Of a stretch of 64,000 nucleotides of DNA, positions 8,181 through 17,566 are shown one piece after another. The stretch's first letter is position 1; the number at the start of each line of letters is the position of its first letter. This stretch comes from Vibrio tubiashii ATCC 19109 (GTDB lineage Bacteria; Pseudomonadota; Gammaproteobacteria; Enterobacterales; Vibrionaceae), in the NCBI RefSeq assembly GCF_000772105.1, contig NZ_CP009354.1, positions 2,604,001-2,668,000 of the forward strand. Reading direction: 5' to 3'. Below the pieces are notes generated by a model. That model did no database searches and was not told the origin of the DNA. It worked only from the letters and a program-made list of their open reading frames with translations. Made by a program: the position numbers and the translations under genes.

Positions 8181-8957
8181 ATGCGTAAATCACTTTTAGC
8201 TCTAGGTGTTGTTGCAGCGGTATCAGCTGTACCAGCACAAGCAGAATACTTATTCGGTTTCGGTGGTATGTATGTTGACTACCAAGCATGGAACCACGGT
8301 ATCGGTAACGATAAAGACAACTTTGGCGGCGAAATCGAAGATCGTAACCAAGCGGTTATCGGTATTGAAGGTGGTGCGGTATTCGATTGGGGCCAAATCT
8401 ACGGCTTCTACGATTACGAAGGTGTAGATCGTGCAGGTGATGATCGTGGTGCATCTACTAAAGGTACAATCCACTACAACCTAACTGACTCAGGTATCTC
8501 TCTATACGCTCAAGTATACAACACAGATACAGACAAAGGTTTCCACGAGCAAAACCGCGTGTTAGGTCTAGGTTACACAGGCCTTAAAGGCGATGGTTGG
8601 GGCTTCACTCCATTCATTGGTGTACACCAAATCAATTCTGGTGATATCAAAGGCAGCAACGGCGGTATGTTTGGCTACGTTGGTTACTACAATACAGATA
8701 TTGCAGGTCAAAACTTTACCTTCTCTACTTGGAATGAGCTAGAATTTGCACGTAACGATGCGTACTCTACTCTTCAAAGCACAACTGCTGGCTCTAATGA
8801 AAGCTCAGAAAGCTGGGGTCTAAACGGTAGCCTAAATGCAATGTGGAATGTCACACAAAACTGGTCAACAGGTATCCTATACCGTTACACAGTTAACAAA
8901 CTTGCACGTAAAGATTACCAAGATCTTGTAATCTACCGCGTACAATACAACTTCTAA
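8181..8957 (+). CDS. Tsx/OmpK-type nucleoside-specific outer membrane channel
   Basis: A 258-residue outer-membrane beta-barrel of the Channel_Tsx family, which includes Tsx (nucleoside pore) and Vibrio OmpK (vibriophage receptor). A Sec signal peptide ends PAQA at about residue 21. The mature part alternates aromatic and polar residues (YLFGFGGMYVDYQAWNHG, VFDWGQIYGFYDYEG) and ends in a barrel-closing strand with C-terminal Phe (YRVQYNF). Codon use is strongly biased, as in abundant porins. The nearby deo and nupC genes favour a nucleoside uptake role. Which paralogue this is (tsx or ompK) is unresolved, so no symbol is given. Confidence 0.8.
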   Translation: MRKSLLALGVVAAVSAVPAQAEYLFGFGGMYVDYQAWNHGIGNDKDNFGGEIEDRNQAVIGIEGGAVFDWGQIYGFYDYEGVDRAGDDRGASTKGTIHYNLTDSGISLYAQVYNTDTDKGFHEQNRVLGLGYTGLKGDGWGFTPFIGVHQINSGDIKGSNGGMFGYVGYYNTDIAGQNFTFSTWNELEFARNDAYSTLQSTTAGSNESSESWGLNGSLNAMWNVTQNWSTGILYRYTVNKLARKDYQDLVIYRVQYNF

Positions 8958-8974
8958 TTGTTGATGTATTGACT

Positions 8975-9004
8975 AAAAATGGCACCTTTGGGTGCCATTT
9001 TTAT
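8975..9004 (+). terminator. rho-independent terminator of the Tsx-like gene
   Basis: AAATGGCACC, a TTTG loop and GGTGCCATTT, followed by TTATT. It starts 17 bp after the stop. It also overlaps the most upstream possible start of the next frame, which argues against that start. Confidence 0.88.
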
Positions 9005-9062
9005 TGCTTTCCCCTTCGCTGACATTATCCTTGGTGCAAAGTTATCTACTTGCGAGCGTTCA

Positions 9063-9950
9063 GTGAATATTCTTATCCTAGGCCCGGGAGCAATTGGCTC
9101 ATTGTGGGCATCCAAGTTTCAAGCAGCAGGGCACAATGTTTCTCTCTGGTCGACCTCTATCGAACCAAGACTCACCCTTCAACTTGATCAGCTACCGCCG
9201 CAAACCTTTTCTAACCGCGACACTAACAGTATTGAGCAAGCCGACCTGATTCTTATTACGGTAAAAGCGTGGCAAGTTGATGCAGCACTGACCCCACTAA
9301 TGCCACACATAAGCCCAGAGACCATCCTAGCGCTAATGCATAACGGCATGGGCACAGCAGAAGCCGTAGTGCATAAAATGCCTAACAACCCGTTAGTACT
9401 GGCTACAACCACCCACGGCGCGTATAAGCCAAGTAAACAACAAGTTCTGCATACAGGCATAGGTCAAACACAGCTAGGTGGTTTCAATTCACTCGGCAAC
9501 AAGTGTTCATTTCTGGAGGAAATCTTTACTCATGCACTTCCTGTCACAGCTTGGAATTACAATATTCACCACGCGCTATGGACTAAACTCGCGATAAATT
9601 GTGCAATAAACCCTCTCACGGCCATTCATCAAGTCAAAAATGGTCAGCTTGCCGCCCAAGAGCACCTACTTGAAGTGAATGCGCTACTGGATGAAATCTA
9701 TCCAGTGCTAGCCGCTGAACAGATCCCGCTTTCACGTGAGCAACTGTCGCAAACAGTCAATCACGTTATAGAGGCAACCGCTGCAAATCACTCTTCTATG
9801 CAGCAAGATATTTTCCATCGCCGCCCAAGCGAGATAGACTTTATTACTGGATACTTACTTGAGCGTGCGCAGCACCATGGCATCTCGACGCCCAAAAACA
9901 GCAAACTGTATCAAGCCATCAAAAACATAGAACAAAGTTGGAATTCATAA
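9063..9950 (+). CDS. panE: 2-dehydropantoate 2-reductase
   Basis: NADPH-dependent ketopantoate reductase of pantothenate (CoA precursor) synthesis, cytoplasmic. The N-terminal Rossmann motif is LGPGAIGSLW (residues 5-14), followed by ILALMHNGMG near residue 100 and the C-terminal domain with the catalytic-lysine region WTKLAINCAINPLTA near residue 180. I take the GTG at 9063 (295 aa, the usual length), giving VNILILGPGAIG. The earlier ATG at 8979 lies inside the preceding terminator and would add 28 unrelated residues. The stop overlaps the yajL start by one base. The panE-yajL pairing is also found in E. coli. Confidence 0.9.
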   Translation: MNILILGPGAIGSLWASKFQAAGHNVSLWSTSIEPRLTLQLDQLPPQTFSNRDTNSIEQADLILITVKAWQVDAALTPLMPHISPETILALMHNGMGTAEAVVHKMPNNPLVLATTTHGAYKPSKQQVLHTGIGQTQLGGFNSLGNKCSFLEEIFTHALPVTAWNYNIHHALWTKLAINCAINPLTAIHQVKNGQLAAQEHLLEVNALLDEIYPVLAAEQIPLSREQLSQTVNHVIEATAANHSSMQQDIFHRRPSEIDFITGYLLERAQHHGISTPKNSKLYQAIKNIEQSWNS

Positions 9951-10549
9951 TGACTAAAAAAGTACTCGTCCCAATCGCGCCCGGTAGTGAAGAAATGGAA
10001 GCTATTACCATCATAGATATGATGGTGCGCGCGGGCTATCAAGTTGTTGTGGCTAGCGCTGATTTTGATGGCAACCTCACCATGAAAGCATCACGAGATG
10101 TCACTCTTAGTGCTGATTGTAAGCTAGTCGACATTGCTGATGATGAATTTGATGCTGTCATTTTACCGGGTGGCGTTGGCGGCGCTGAGGTATTCCGAGA
10201 TAGTACCGTTTTGGTCGAGATAGTTCGTCAGCAGATGTACGAAGGCAAGCTGGTCGCCGCAATCTGCGCGGCACCTGCTTTAGTGTTAGCTCATCATGGT
10301 CTGTACTCAGAAGCTTTAATGACTTGTCACCCTAGCTTCGAAAGTCATATTGAAAAGAAAAACTGGCGAGTTAAACGCGTCACTTATGATGTAAACCATA
10401 ATTTGCTGACTAGCCAAGGGCCGGGCACTGCTCTCGAATTTGCGATGGAGATTATCATTAATTTATCTGGCAAAGCTCACGCGTGGACAGTCGCAGAGCC
10501 TATGGTCACCATCCCTACCCTGCAATACCATAAACTGGGTGATGAATAA
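9950..10549 (+). CDS. yajL: YajL, DJ-1/PfpI family protein
   Basis: A 199-residue DJ-1 superfamily protein; E. coli YajL is linked to protection of proteins from oxidative and carbonyl damage. The nucleophile elbow AAICAAPALVLAHHG puts the reactive cysteine near residue 106. The N-terminal PIAPGSEEMEAI contains the conserved glutamate, and LTSQGPGTALEFAMEII is the C-terminal signature. ATG at 9950 shares a base with the panE stop (TAATG). A TTG four codons upstream is in frame but inside panE. The gene is coupled to csdA by another TAATG. Confidence 0.92.
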   Translation: MTKKVLVPIAPGSEEMEAITIIDMMVRAGYQVVVASADFDGNLTMKASRDVTLSADCKLVDIADDEFDAVILPGGVGGAEVFRDSTVLVEIVRQQMYEGKLVAAICAAPALVLAHHGLYSEALMTCHPSFESHIEKKNWRVKRVTYDVNHNLLTSQGPGTALEFAMEIIINLSGKAHAWTVAEPMVTIPTLQYHKLGDE

Positions 10550-11760
10550 TGTTCGACGCCAAGCTTATTGCCGATGAGTTTCCCGCTTTAAAGCAACAAA
10601 TTAATGACCAGAGACTTGTTTACCTTGATAGCGCCGCGACGAGTCAAAAACCTCAGTGTGTTATCAAAGCGATTTCTGATTACTACAGCCAGCAAAATGC
10701 CAATGTCCATCGTGGCAGTCATAGCTTGACCGCCAAAGCGACCAGTGAATTTGAGGCCGCACGCGAAACAGTAGCCAACTTTGTTGGTGCCACATCGGCT
10801 AACGAGATTATATGGACTCGCGGTGCGACAGAAGCCCTCAATCTGATTGCTCAGACTTATGCTCGTTCAATACTAAACCCAGATGACGAGATACTGGTCA
10901 GTGAAATGGAACATCACGCCAACATAGTACCATGGCAAATTGTTGCTGAGCAGACCGGAGCAAAAGTAGTCAAAGTACCGATGACTCAGGAATGTGAGTT
11001 TGACTTTGCCGCGTATCAACAACTGATTACGGATAAAACCAAAATCGTTGCACTCGCCCATATCACCAATGTAACTGGAACAAGACAGCCTATCGAGCAA
11101 GTCATTGAACTTGCCCACCAACACCATGCCATTGTGGTTGTTGATGGTGCACAGGGAGTCGTGCATGAGAAAGTTGATGTGCAAAATCTTGGTGCGGATT
11201 TCTATGTCTTCTCAGGGCACAAACTCTTTGCTCCTGCGGGGATTGGCGTGCTCTACGGTAAACTTAGCTTACTAGAGTCCATGCCGCCTTGGCATGGTGG
11301 CGGGAAGATGGTTGAAAAAGTCTCTTTCAGCGGCACAACCTTCACTGGTGTTCCAGGGAAATTTGAGGCTGGAACGCCAAATGTGGCAGGAGCAATCGCT
11401 TTAGCTACTGCGATCAATTGGTATTCATCATTAGATCAGCGTCAAGTTGAGCAACATATCCACCAGCTTGTCGAACGTGCACACCAAAAACTCAGCCAAA
11501 TCGAAGATGTGCAAATCTTAGGCTTTCAGCAAGGCGCATCGGTTATCTCTTTCGTGATTGACGGTGTACATCATCAAGATGTCGCCACCTTGTTAGATCA
11601 GCAAGGTATCGCTGTACGAGCAGGTAATCACTGCGCTCACCCGCTAATGGATGCGTTAGGTATGAAAGGCACTATCCGCGCCTCTTTTGCGGTATACAAC
11701 ACCATGGAAGACGTTGATAGATTAGTGGCTGCGGTTGAGAAAGCAGTGGATATGCTTTAG
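10549..11760 (+). CDS. csdA: cysteine desulfurase, CsdA/SufS type (group II)
   Basis: PLP-dependent enzyme that removes sulfur from cysteine as a protein persulfide for Fe-S or other sulfur transfer. 403 residues, aminotransferase class V fold. Visible features: the PLP lysine in YVFSGHKLFAPAG (near residue 225), HHANIVPW near 122, DGAQG near 200, and the catalytic cysteine in RAGNHCAHPLMDALG (near 363). Similarity in WTRGATEALNLIAQTYARS and the PPWHGGGKMVEKVSF segment favours CsdA over SufS. The usual partner csdE is not adjacent; the gene is followed by the palindromic repeat block and radA. Confidence 0.88.
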   Translation: MFDAKLIADEFPALKQQINDQRLVYLDSAATSQKPQCVIKAISDYYSQQNANVHRGSHSLTAKATSEFEAARETVANFVGATSANEIIWTRGATEALNLIAQTYARSILNPDDEILVSEMEHHANIVPWQIVAEQTGAKVVKVPMTQECEFDFAAYQQLITDKTKIVALAHITNVTGTRQPIEQVIELAHQHHAIVVVDGAQGVVHEKVDVQNLGADFYVFSGHKLFAPAGIGVLYGKLSLLESMPPWHGGGKMVEKVSFSGTTFTGVPGKFEAGTPNVAGAIALATAINWYSSLDQRQVEQHIHQLVERAHQKLSQIEDVQILGFQQGASVISFVIDGVHHQDVATLLDQQGIAVRAGNHCAHPLMDALGMKGTIRASFAVYNTMEDVDRLVAAVEKAVDML

Positions 11761-11764
11761 GCAA

Positions 11765-11950
11765 GAGCGGGAACGCTTCGCTATGGATGCGGGACTAGGG
11801 ATTTGGGAACGGACTTCGTCCTACGGAGAGCTGGATAACTCTAGTTTTCAAGCAGGGCGAAGCCCGATCCAGTTATCTCGAAATGAAGTGTCCATAGGGC
11901 AACGCCCGTTCCAGCAGCGAAGCGATCCATAGGACGAAGTCCGTTCCCGC
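11765..11950. repeat. mosaic palindromic repeat cluster A
   Basis: The whole csdA/radA convergent gap is built of short palindromes. A 19-bp arm at 11805-11823 (GGGAACGGACTTCGTCCTA) recurs as its exact inverse at 11930-11948, close to the radA stop. Between them are GGGCGAAGCCCGATC (11853-11867) and AGCGAAGCGATCC (11917-11929). The first 30 bp carry GAACGCTTCGCTATGGATGCGGGA. The same modules recur near 17.6 kb and 61.4 kb. No other terminator is visible for csdA or radA, so these stems may do that work. Confidence 0.8.
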
Positions 11951-11954
11951 CTCC

Positions 11955-13334
11955 CTATAACTCATCAAATGCTTCAATCGCCTCTGAGAGCTTTTTCACG
12001 CCGTGGATCTGCATACCTGGGATACCGCCTTTTGGCATGTTAGCGGCAGGAACTATTGCCTTTTTAAAACCATGCTTGAAGGCTTCGTTTAAACGCTCTT
12101 GTCCACTTGGTACAGGGCGAATCTCTCCTGCTAGACCAACTTCTCCAAACACAACTACATCTTTAGGTAGTGGTCTATCTCTAAAGCTTGATAGTAGCGC
12201 CATCACTAAGGCTAGGTCAGCACTGGTTTCTGTTACTTTTACCCCACCGACGACATTAACAAATACGTCTTGATCAGCCATTTGCAGACCGCCATGTTTG
12301 TGCAGTACGGCAAGCAATAACGACAATCGGTTTTGCTCTAGACCAACCGCGACTCGGCGCGGGTTAGCCAATTGCGAATAATCAACTAAGGCTTGGATCT
12401 CTACTAACAATGGGCGCGTACCTTCCCACACCACCATAACCGAGCTGCCGGAAGTTTCTTCCTCGCCGCGCGATAAGAAAATAGCCGAAGGGTTGCTGAC
12501 CTCTTTGAGTCCTTGGCCAGTCATTGCAAATACGCCCAGTTCATTTACTGCGCCGAAACGGTTTTTATGGCTGCGAAGGGTACGAAAACGGCTGTCTGTA
12601 CCACCGTCTAGCAACACAGAACAGTCAATAATGTGTTCAAGTACCTTAGGGCCAGCCAAGGTGCCATCTTTAGTTACGTGACCAACAATAAACACCGAGA
12701 CGTTATTTTGCTTGGCATAACGAGTCAGAGCCGTTGCCGCTTCCCTTACTTGAGCCACACTGCCCGGTGAAGATTGAACGTCTGAGACGTGCATAACCTG
12801 AATCGAGTCAATCACCATAATCTTAGGCTGTTCTTTTTCAGCAATTTGACAGATACGATCAACATTGGTTTCTGACAACATCTTCAAATTGTCTTTGGGT
12901 AAGCCAAGTCGAGAGGCGCGCATTGCAACCTGCTGAAGAGATTCCTCACCCGTGACATAAAGCGTTGGCATTTGCGATGCCAAGTAGCACATGGTTTGTA
13001 GCAAGAGTGTCGATTTACCTGCGCCGGGGTTACCACCGATGAGAATCGCAGCACCGGGAACCACACCTCCGCCTAGCACTCGGTCGAGCTCTTTGAATCC
13101 ACTCGTAAAACGCGGAACCTCTTGCAGATCAATCTCAGAAAGCGTTTGAACCTTCGCTTCTGTACTTGTCCCTGCATAACCTGCAAGACGCTCGTTGCGC
13201 GCTACTGTCGGTGATGCCGCTAAACGAACCTCACTGATGGTATTCCACGCTCCACACGCATTACACTGTCCTTGCCAACGGGGAAAATCTGCGCCGCAGT
13301 CATTACAAACGTATGCTCTCTTCGCTTTTGCCAT
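11955..13334 (-). CDS. radA: DNA repair protein RadA
   Basis: RecA-related ATPase that promotes branch migration and processing of recombination intermediates. 459 residues. The N-terminal C4 zinc finger is CNDCGADFPRWQGQCNACGAW (residues 10-30). Walker A is GGNPGAGKST near residue 99, and the RadA-specific KNRFG motif is in SHKNRFGAVNELGVF near residue 255. A Lon-like C-terminal domain follows (ADLALVMALLSSFRDRPLPKDVVVFGEVGLAGEIRPV). Domain order and length are typical. It is transcribed divergently from plzC. Confidence 0.96.
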   Translation of the reverse strand: MAKAKRAYVCNDCGADFPRWQGQCNACGAWNTISEVRLAASPTVARNERLAGYAGTSTEAKVQTLSEIDLQEVPRFTSGFKELDRVLGGGVVPGAAILIGGNPGAGKSTLLLQTMCYLASQMPTLYVTGEESLQQVAMRASRLGLPKDNLKMLSETNVDRICQIAEKEQPKIMVIDSIQVMHVSDVQSSPGSVAQVREAATALTRYAKQNNVSVFIVGHVTKDGTLAGPKVLEHIIDCSVLLDGGTDSRFRTLRSHKNRFGAVNELGVFAMTGQGLKEVSNPSAIFLSRGEEETSGSSVMVVWEGTRPLLVEIQALVDYSQLANPRRVAVGLEQNRLSLLLAVLHKHGGLQMADQDVFVNVVGGVKVTETSADLALVMALLSSFRDRPLPKDVVVFGEVGLAGEIRPVPSGQERLNEAFKHGFKKAIVPAANMPKGGIPGMQIHGVKKLSEAIEAFDEL

Positions 13335-13488
13335 GTAACCTCAGGCCTCTTAAAATATTGTATTTGTGACGCAAACATCGTCTACGCTTGCGTATCTCAC
13401 CATCTCTACTTGATTCGCAGTAACATATCACTAAAGATCTTTATATCAAGGTCGATATTTTGAGTAAGGGATACTCTAACAAAAAAAT

Positions 13489-15834
13489 ATGCAGCAGCCA
13501 GAAATACTCTCTCTTGCGGAACGTTTGATTCCTGCTTACAACTCGGAAGATTTCGAATTTCTTCTTGGTCAAATGACTGAGGGAGACCCACCGTCTGTCA
13601 AAATCTTAGTTAAGATGGAACTTAACCGAGTTATGGCACCGTGCACTAAACCTATCGACCTCCGCGGACGAGTCAAAGGTGAATGTAGAGAATACGAGCT
13701 CGATGGCCTTAAACATTGGCTCGATGACGTTGCATTTAATGCCTACCACAAGAACACGCGCAAGTTTGGTGGTTATACCGAAGGGGTTTGGGAAGCACTT
13801 TGCAATACTCATAACAATTTCAGAGTGATGCAAAAACGTGGCAAACCACTAGGAACCGAGATCACCACCGATATCAATGGTATTGATGTCGAAGCGGTAG
13901 TAATGGGTTATGACCTGAAACGCAAAGAGAACCGTCTAAAAATCTCTTCCCAGATCGAGATTGAACTGCTGAGCGGACAGATTGTCCATGCCGTGACTGT
14001 CGATCTCTCTCCTTCCGGCGCTAAATTTAAAGTACCCTCAGCCTTCAATTACAAACTTGGTGAAGTCATTGACGTTCGTCTGGTTGAACTGAGCAAAACC
14101 GTTGAAGTGGAAGGGATACATTCCGTCATTCCTTATCGTATTGTTGGCATCGATGAGTCTTACGAGAACGATGCGGTTAAGTATCTACGGCTACTCAAGC
14201 TTGATACCACCAATATTATCGAAGATGTGATTGAGCAACTGCTAAAAAGTGAAGGACAAAAGACTCGCCACGACAATCAAGATAAGATCATTCGTGCTCG
14301 TTCACGTGGTTTTGAGCATACCTACTTAAAACACACCTGTAATCTACCGGTGTTCTTTAGCGGTAATGAGTTAAAACTTGCCCTAATGACAGAAAACAAC
14401 CAGAAGATTTGGCAGTACTGGCATGATGAGCGCAATCAGCAGAGCTTAACTAACTTATTCAACAACCAGCGTATGTCATTGCTCACTACGGAAGGCATGA
14501 GAGGAAGCAGTAATGTGATCTACTCCTTCACTCATGAGCATCAAGACAAAACCTTGTTCTTCTCCATGATGATGCCGGAAGCGACACGTGAACTGCGTCA
14601 GCTGTTTTGGCACATTGGTGCAAAGAAAGAGAGTTGGAAAGTATTCCGATTGTCGGTGTTTGAACTGTCTGCAGAAGAGAGGCTCGAACTTTCAGAGCAT
14701 ACCAACGAACTTGGGCTTGAAACCTCTTCATTGACTCATTGTGGCATCTTGCAAGAAATCGCTGATGACACCAGTCGCCAAGACTATCTATTGGCAGAGA
14801 AACCTCGTTTAGCGAGCAGTGAACTTAACCAATTTAGACATGCCCGAAACCCAGAAAACAATCCGGTATGTATCTATTTCGATGCTCAGTCGCGTCGTAG
14901 AGAACCGCGATACCAGTTTAAATCGCCGATAATGCTCTCTGAGCCTGACACAACGACTTATGAAGGCATCAGCATAGATATCTCTAAACATGGCATTAGC
15001 GTCGCTCTGGCGGCGCCGTGTAAATTGAAAGCGGGCGAAACTTGTTCAGTCAATTTCAAAGAGCTTCAACTCTATGACAAGAAGCTCCCTCTTGGCGAAG
15101 TGCCTTATCGCGTGATTAGAGTGAGCCCCGGAGGGAAGCAGTTGCAACTGGCGATCATTGAAGACAGTCAGATTATGCGCACTATCGCTTTCTTTGGCAC
15201 TTTGATCGATCATAACCAAGATAAATTGATCGCTAAAAAAGAACTGCTGCCAAGCAATGAGCTACTCGAAGGTCTGCATGATATCTTGCTCGATAAAATG
15301 GTCAGCTCGCCACTGTTTATCGAGAAGAAAGGCAATAGCCTGAGACCAAAAGCGATTGGTATTAACTACCCGCTCAAACCTTACTTAACCATTTTGGCCA
15401 AACTGGGTGATGAGAAAAACTTCTCTCTTGGGCCAATATACAAAGGCCGCACCAATACGCTGCTCGCTCAACCGATGAAGCGGATTGAAGGTGCTCAGCC
15501 TCAATATCACGAGCTCTATCTCACTGCAGTTAAGTTCGGAACACGTATCCAATCGGTTGATTCGAAATTGAGCAGCGACTTCGATAGCCTGAAAGAGCGC
15601 ATGAACTTTGTCAAAAATGCCCAAGCAATGGGAGAGTTCTACGCGATTAGAATCTGTGGCGCACCCGTGTTTGATCCGATTACTGCCTTGGTACGCAAAG
15701 ACCTCGACGAGCTAACTCATATCAGTTTGCACCATGCACGCAACCTTGAAAAAGACATCCACAATATTGTTGGTTATGGCGAACTGACTGACATCACCGA
15801 AGAAGTGTTAATCCGTTTAGGCTTAACCCAATAA
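13489..15834 (+). CDS. plzC: PilZ-domain c-di-GMP receptor, PlzC-like
   Basis: A 781-residue cytoplasmic protein with two PilZ signatures. The first is KRKENRL then DLSPSGAKF at about residues 143-178. The second is RRREPRYQF then DISKHGISV at about 467-505. Both keep the R-x3-R and (D/N)-x-S-x2-G pattern that binds c-di-GMP. The flanking regions are hydrophilic with no membrane segment. In V. cholerae the gene between radA and serB is plzC, one of five PilZ genes, and the same neighbourhood is seen here. The output pathway (motility or biofilm) is not evident from the sequence. Confidence 0.88.
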   Translation: MQQPEILSLAERLIPAYNSEDFEFLLGQMTEGDPPSVKILVKMELNRVMAPCTKPIDLRGRVKGECREYELDGLKHWLDDVAFNAYHKNTRKFGGYTEGVWEALCNTHNNFRVMQKRGKPLGTEITTDINGIDVEAVVMGYDLKRKENRLKISSQIEIELLSGQIVHAVTVDLSPSGAKFKVPSAFNYKLGEVIDVRLVELSKTVEVEGIHSVIPYRIVGIDESYENDAVKYLRLLKLDTTNIIEDVIEQLLKSEGQKTRHDNQDKIIRARSRGFEHTYLKHTCNLPVFFSGNELKLALMTENNQKIWQYWHDERNQQSLTNLFNNQRMSLLTTEGMRGSSNVIYSFTHEHQDKTLFFSMMMPEATRELRQLFWHIGAKKESWKVFRLSVFELSAEERLELSEHTNELGLETSSLTHCGILQEIADDTSRQDYLLAEKPRLASSELNQFRHARNPENNPVCIYFDAQSRRREPRYQFKSPIMLSEPDTTTYEGISIDISKHGISVALAAPCKLKAGETCSVNFKELQLYDKKLPLGEVPYRVIRVSPGGKQLQLAIIEDSQIMRTIAFFGTLIDHNQDKLIAKKELLPSNELLEGLHDILLDKMVSSPLFIEKKGNSLRPKAIGINYPLKPYLTILAKLGDEKNFSLGPIYKGRTNTLLAQPMKRIEGAQPQYHELYLTAVKFGTRIQSVDSKLSSDFDSLKERMNFVKNAQAMGEFYAIRICGAPVFDPITALVRKDLDELTHISLHHARNLEKDIHNIVGYGELTDITEEVLIRLGLTQ

Positions 15835-15863
15835 AAAAGCGAGGCATTGGCTGCCTCGCTTTG
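15835..15863. terminator. bidirectional terminator between plzC and serB
   Basis: AAAGCGAGGCA and TGCCTCGCTTT form an 11-bp perfect stem with a TTGGC loop, preceded by an A run that becomes a U tract on the minus strand. It serves convergent plzC and serB. Confidence 0.87.
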
Positions 15864-15868
15864 AATGC

Positions 15869-16849
15869 TTATGGTTGAGGTTTAAAGCTGACCCGCTTTT
15901 GCTTCACTAGCAGTGCAGAAAGAATACACACAATACCACCTAAGCCAGAATAGCGAACGGCACTCTTAGCTTGCTGCTCAACTTTCGGTTTCGCATGATA
16001 AGCAATGCCTAAGCCCGCCGCTTCCATCATCACCAAATCATTGGCTCCATCGCCGACAGCAATCGTATTGTGAGACTCAATATCGTATTGCTCTGCCAGC
16101 TCTACCAGAATATCCGCTTTCGTTTGCGCTGAGACTACGTCACCAAGCACCTTACCGGTCAGTTTACCTTTAACGATTTCAAGTTGGTTGGACTGAGCAT
16201 GGTCAAGCGCTAACATCTGCTTGAGGTGGTCTGAGAAATAGGTAAAGCCGCCCGATGCAATCGCCGTTTTCCAGCCATACTGTTTTAGTGTGCCAATCAG
16301 CTCGGGTAAATCAGGCATCAGAGGTAACTCGGCGCGCACTTCACTCAAGATTGACTCATCAGCGCCTGCAAGCTTGCCCACACGTTGGCGTAAGCTCTGC
16401 TCAAAATCAAGCTCTCCTTGCATCGCACGTTCAGTGACTTCCGCTACTTCTTCACCCACACCCGCGAGTTTAGCGATCTCATCAATACACTCGATTTGAA
16501 TCGCGGTCGAATCCATATCCAATACGATCAAACCCGGTTTAGACAGGTCTGGCATATCGACCAGTGTTGAGTAATCTAGCTCTAAGCCTTGTAAAATCTC
16601 TTCATGCTCAGGCGTTAGTTCGCCAGCCATTAAGGCCACTTCATAACGCCCAACCTTCCAAACGTCGACCACAGCATTGTAGTAACCAACGAAGAAGTCG
16701 ATGTCTTCAAACTGACTTGGGCAGAGGTACTCACCAAAAACAACCCAACCTGCATTGGCTTTATCAAACTGGGTAGCAAGTCGAGATTCTGGTAGGCGGT
16801 TAATGAGGGGGATGTGTTTACGTATAGAGAGAGTCTTTAACGTGTCCAT
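15869..16849 (-). CDS. serB: phosphoserine phosphatase
   Basis: HAD-family enzyme that dephosphorylates phosphoserine in the last step of serine synthesis. The catalytic motif I is VLDMDSTAIQIECIDEIA (near residue 118), motif II is ASGGFTYFSD, and motif IV is VGDGANDLVMM. The long N-terminal extension (about 110 residues) is normal for gammaproteobacterial SerB. I start at the ATG at 16849 (326 aa, MDTLKTLSIRKH), which has AGGA 10 nt upstream; a GTG 10 codons earlier is possible but poorly placed. It is divergent from ytjB, as in E. coli. Confidence 0.94.
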   Translation of the reverse strand: MDTLKTLSIRKHIPLINRLPESRLATQFDKANAGWVVFGEYLCPSQFEDIDFFVGYYNAVVDVWKVGRYEVALMAGELTPEHEEILQGLELDYSTLVDMPDLSKPGLIVLDMDSTAIQIECIDEIAKLAGVGEEVAEVTERAMQGELDFEQSLRQRVGKLAGADESILSEVRAELPLMPDLPELIGTLKQYGWKTAIASGGFTYFSDHLKQMLALDHAQSNQLEIVKGKLTGKVLGDVVSAQTKADILVELAEQYDIESHNTIAVGDGANDLVMMEAAGLGIAYHAKPKVEQQAKSAVRYSGLGGIVCILSALLVKQKRVSFKPQP

Positions 16850-16953
16850 GTCTACTATTCCTAAAAAGTCTCTCAACACGTTAACCTATTGCAATTTGGG
16901 TGCGCAAGTCTCAATATGCTCTAAAATATAATTAAGCTCTATTTAGGTGAAAA

Positions 16954-17559
16954 ATGGACTCATCTCTGTTTTCTTTTCGTACTGCGATGAAAGTACTCGC
17001 GATTATCTCTTTGATTGCTATGGTGGCAACCATTGGGATTAACAGCGTCAAAATTACGAAGGGGAACGAAGAGATTCAGGCTAACCAACTAGAGACGCTG
17101 ACCAATATTCTGATCTCACAGGCATCACTTTCGGCTAGTGATATGATCATCAATCAAGACCAAGAACGCTTACTCAAACTATCGAATCAACTGGCAAAAG
17201 ATGAGCTGGTAATCGATGCCACCATCTATGACTCTGAAGGGGTGAAACTGGCCGCCAGTCAGGAAGCAAAATCCGTACGAGAGATGCTTGGTCTAGACAC
17301 CCCGCTACAAACCGCACGCATCGGCAAGCAACAATTGGTGGAACCTGTTCTACACGATGGGTCAGTAATAGGCTTTGTCCGAGTTACCTTTGAAACCGGT
17401 AAACTTACCGCCTTCTCCGATCACTATTACCGAAAGAGTGACCGATACATGTACACCATGGTTGGCCTGAGTTTTATCGCAGGTTTACTGCTTACTCTGA
17501 TTGTTCGCCGTAAGCCGAACAAGCGAAAAGGTGAGAATCTGTTGCTTAAGGATATGTAG
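16954..17559 (+). CDS. ytjB: YtjB/Smp family inner-membrane protein (AhpA-like)
   Basis: A 201-residue membrane protein of unknown function in the SMP_2 family, historically described as affecting haemolysin expression. A membrane segment at about residues 13-31 (VLAIISLIAMVATIGI) and another at about 165-185 (MVGLSFIAGLLLTLIV) enclose a periplasmic domain of about 130 residues rich in charged and sensor-like features (VIDATIYDSEGVKLAAS), which resembles a small PAS/Cache fold. It ends in a basic cytoplasmic tail. Its location head-to-head with serB is conserved in enterics and vibrios. Confidence 0.8.
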   Translation: MDSSLFSFRTAMKVLAIISLIAMVATIGINSVKITKGNEEIQANQLETLTNILISQASLSASDMIINQDQERLLKLSNQLAKDELVIDATIYDSEGVKLAASQEAKSVREMLGLDTPLQTARIGKQQLVEPVLHDGSVIGFVRVTFETGKLTAFSDHYYRKSDRYMYTMVGLSFIAGLLLTLIVRRKPNKRKGENLLLKDM

Positions 17560-17566
17560 AGATTTT

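Noticed and set aside
8979..9062. N-terminal extension of panE from the ATG at 8979
   Set aside because: It would place the start inside the terminator stem of the preceding gene and add residues not found in the family; the GTG at 9063 gives the normal start.
11765..11950. CRISPR array or integron attC array
   Set aside because: The repeats are palindromic modules in mixed orientation without regular spacers, no cas or integrase gene is nearby, and no attC core pattern is evident.
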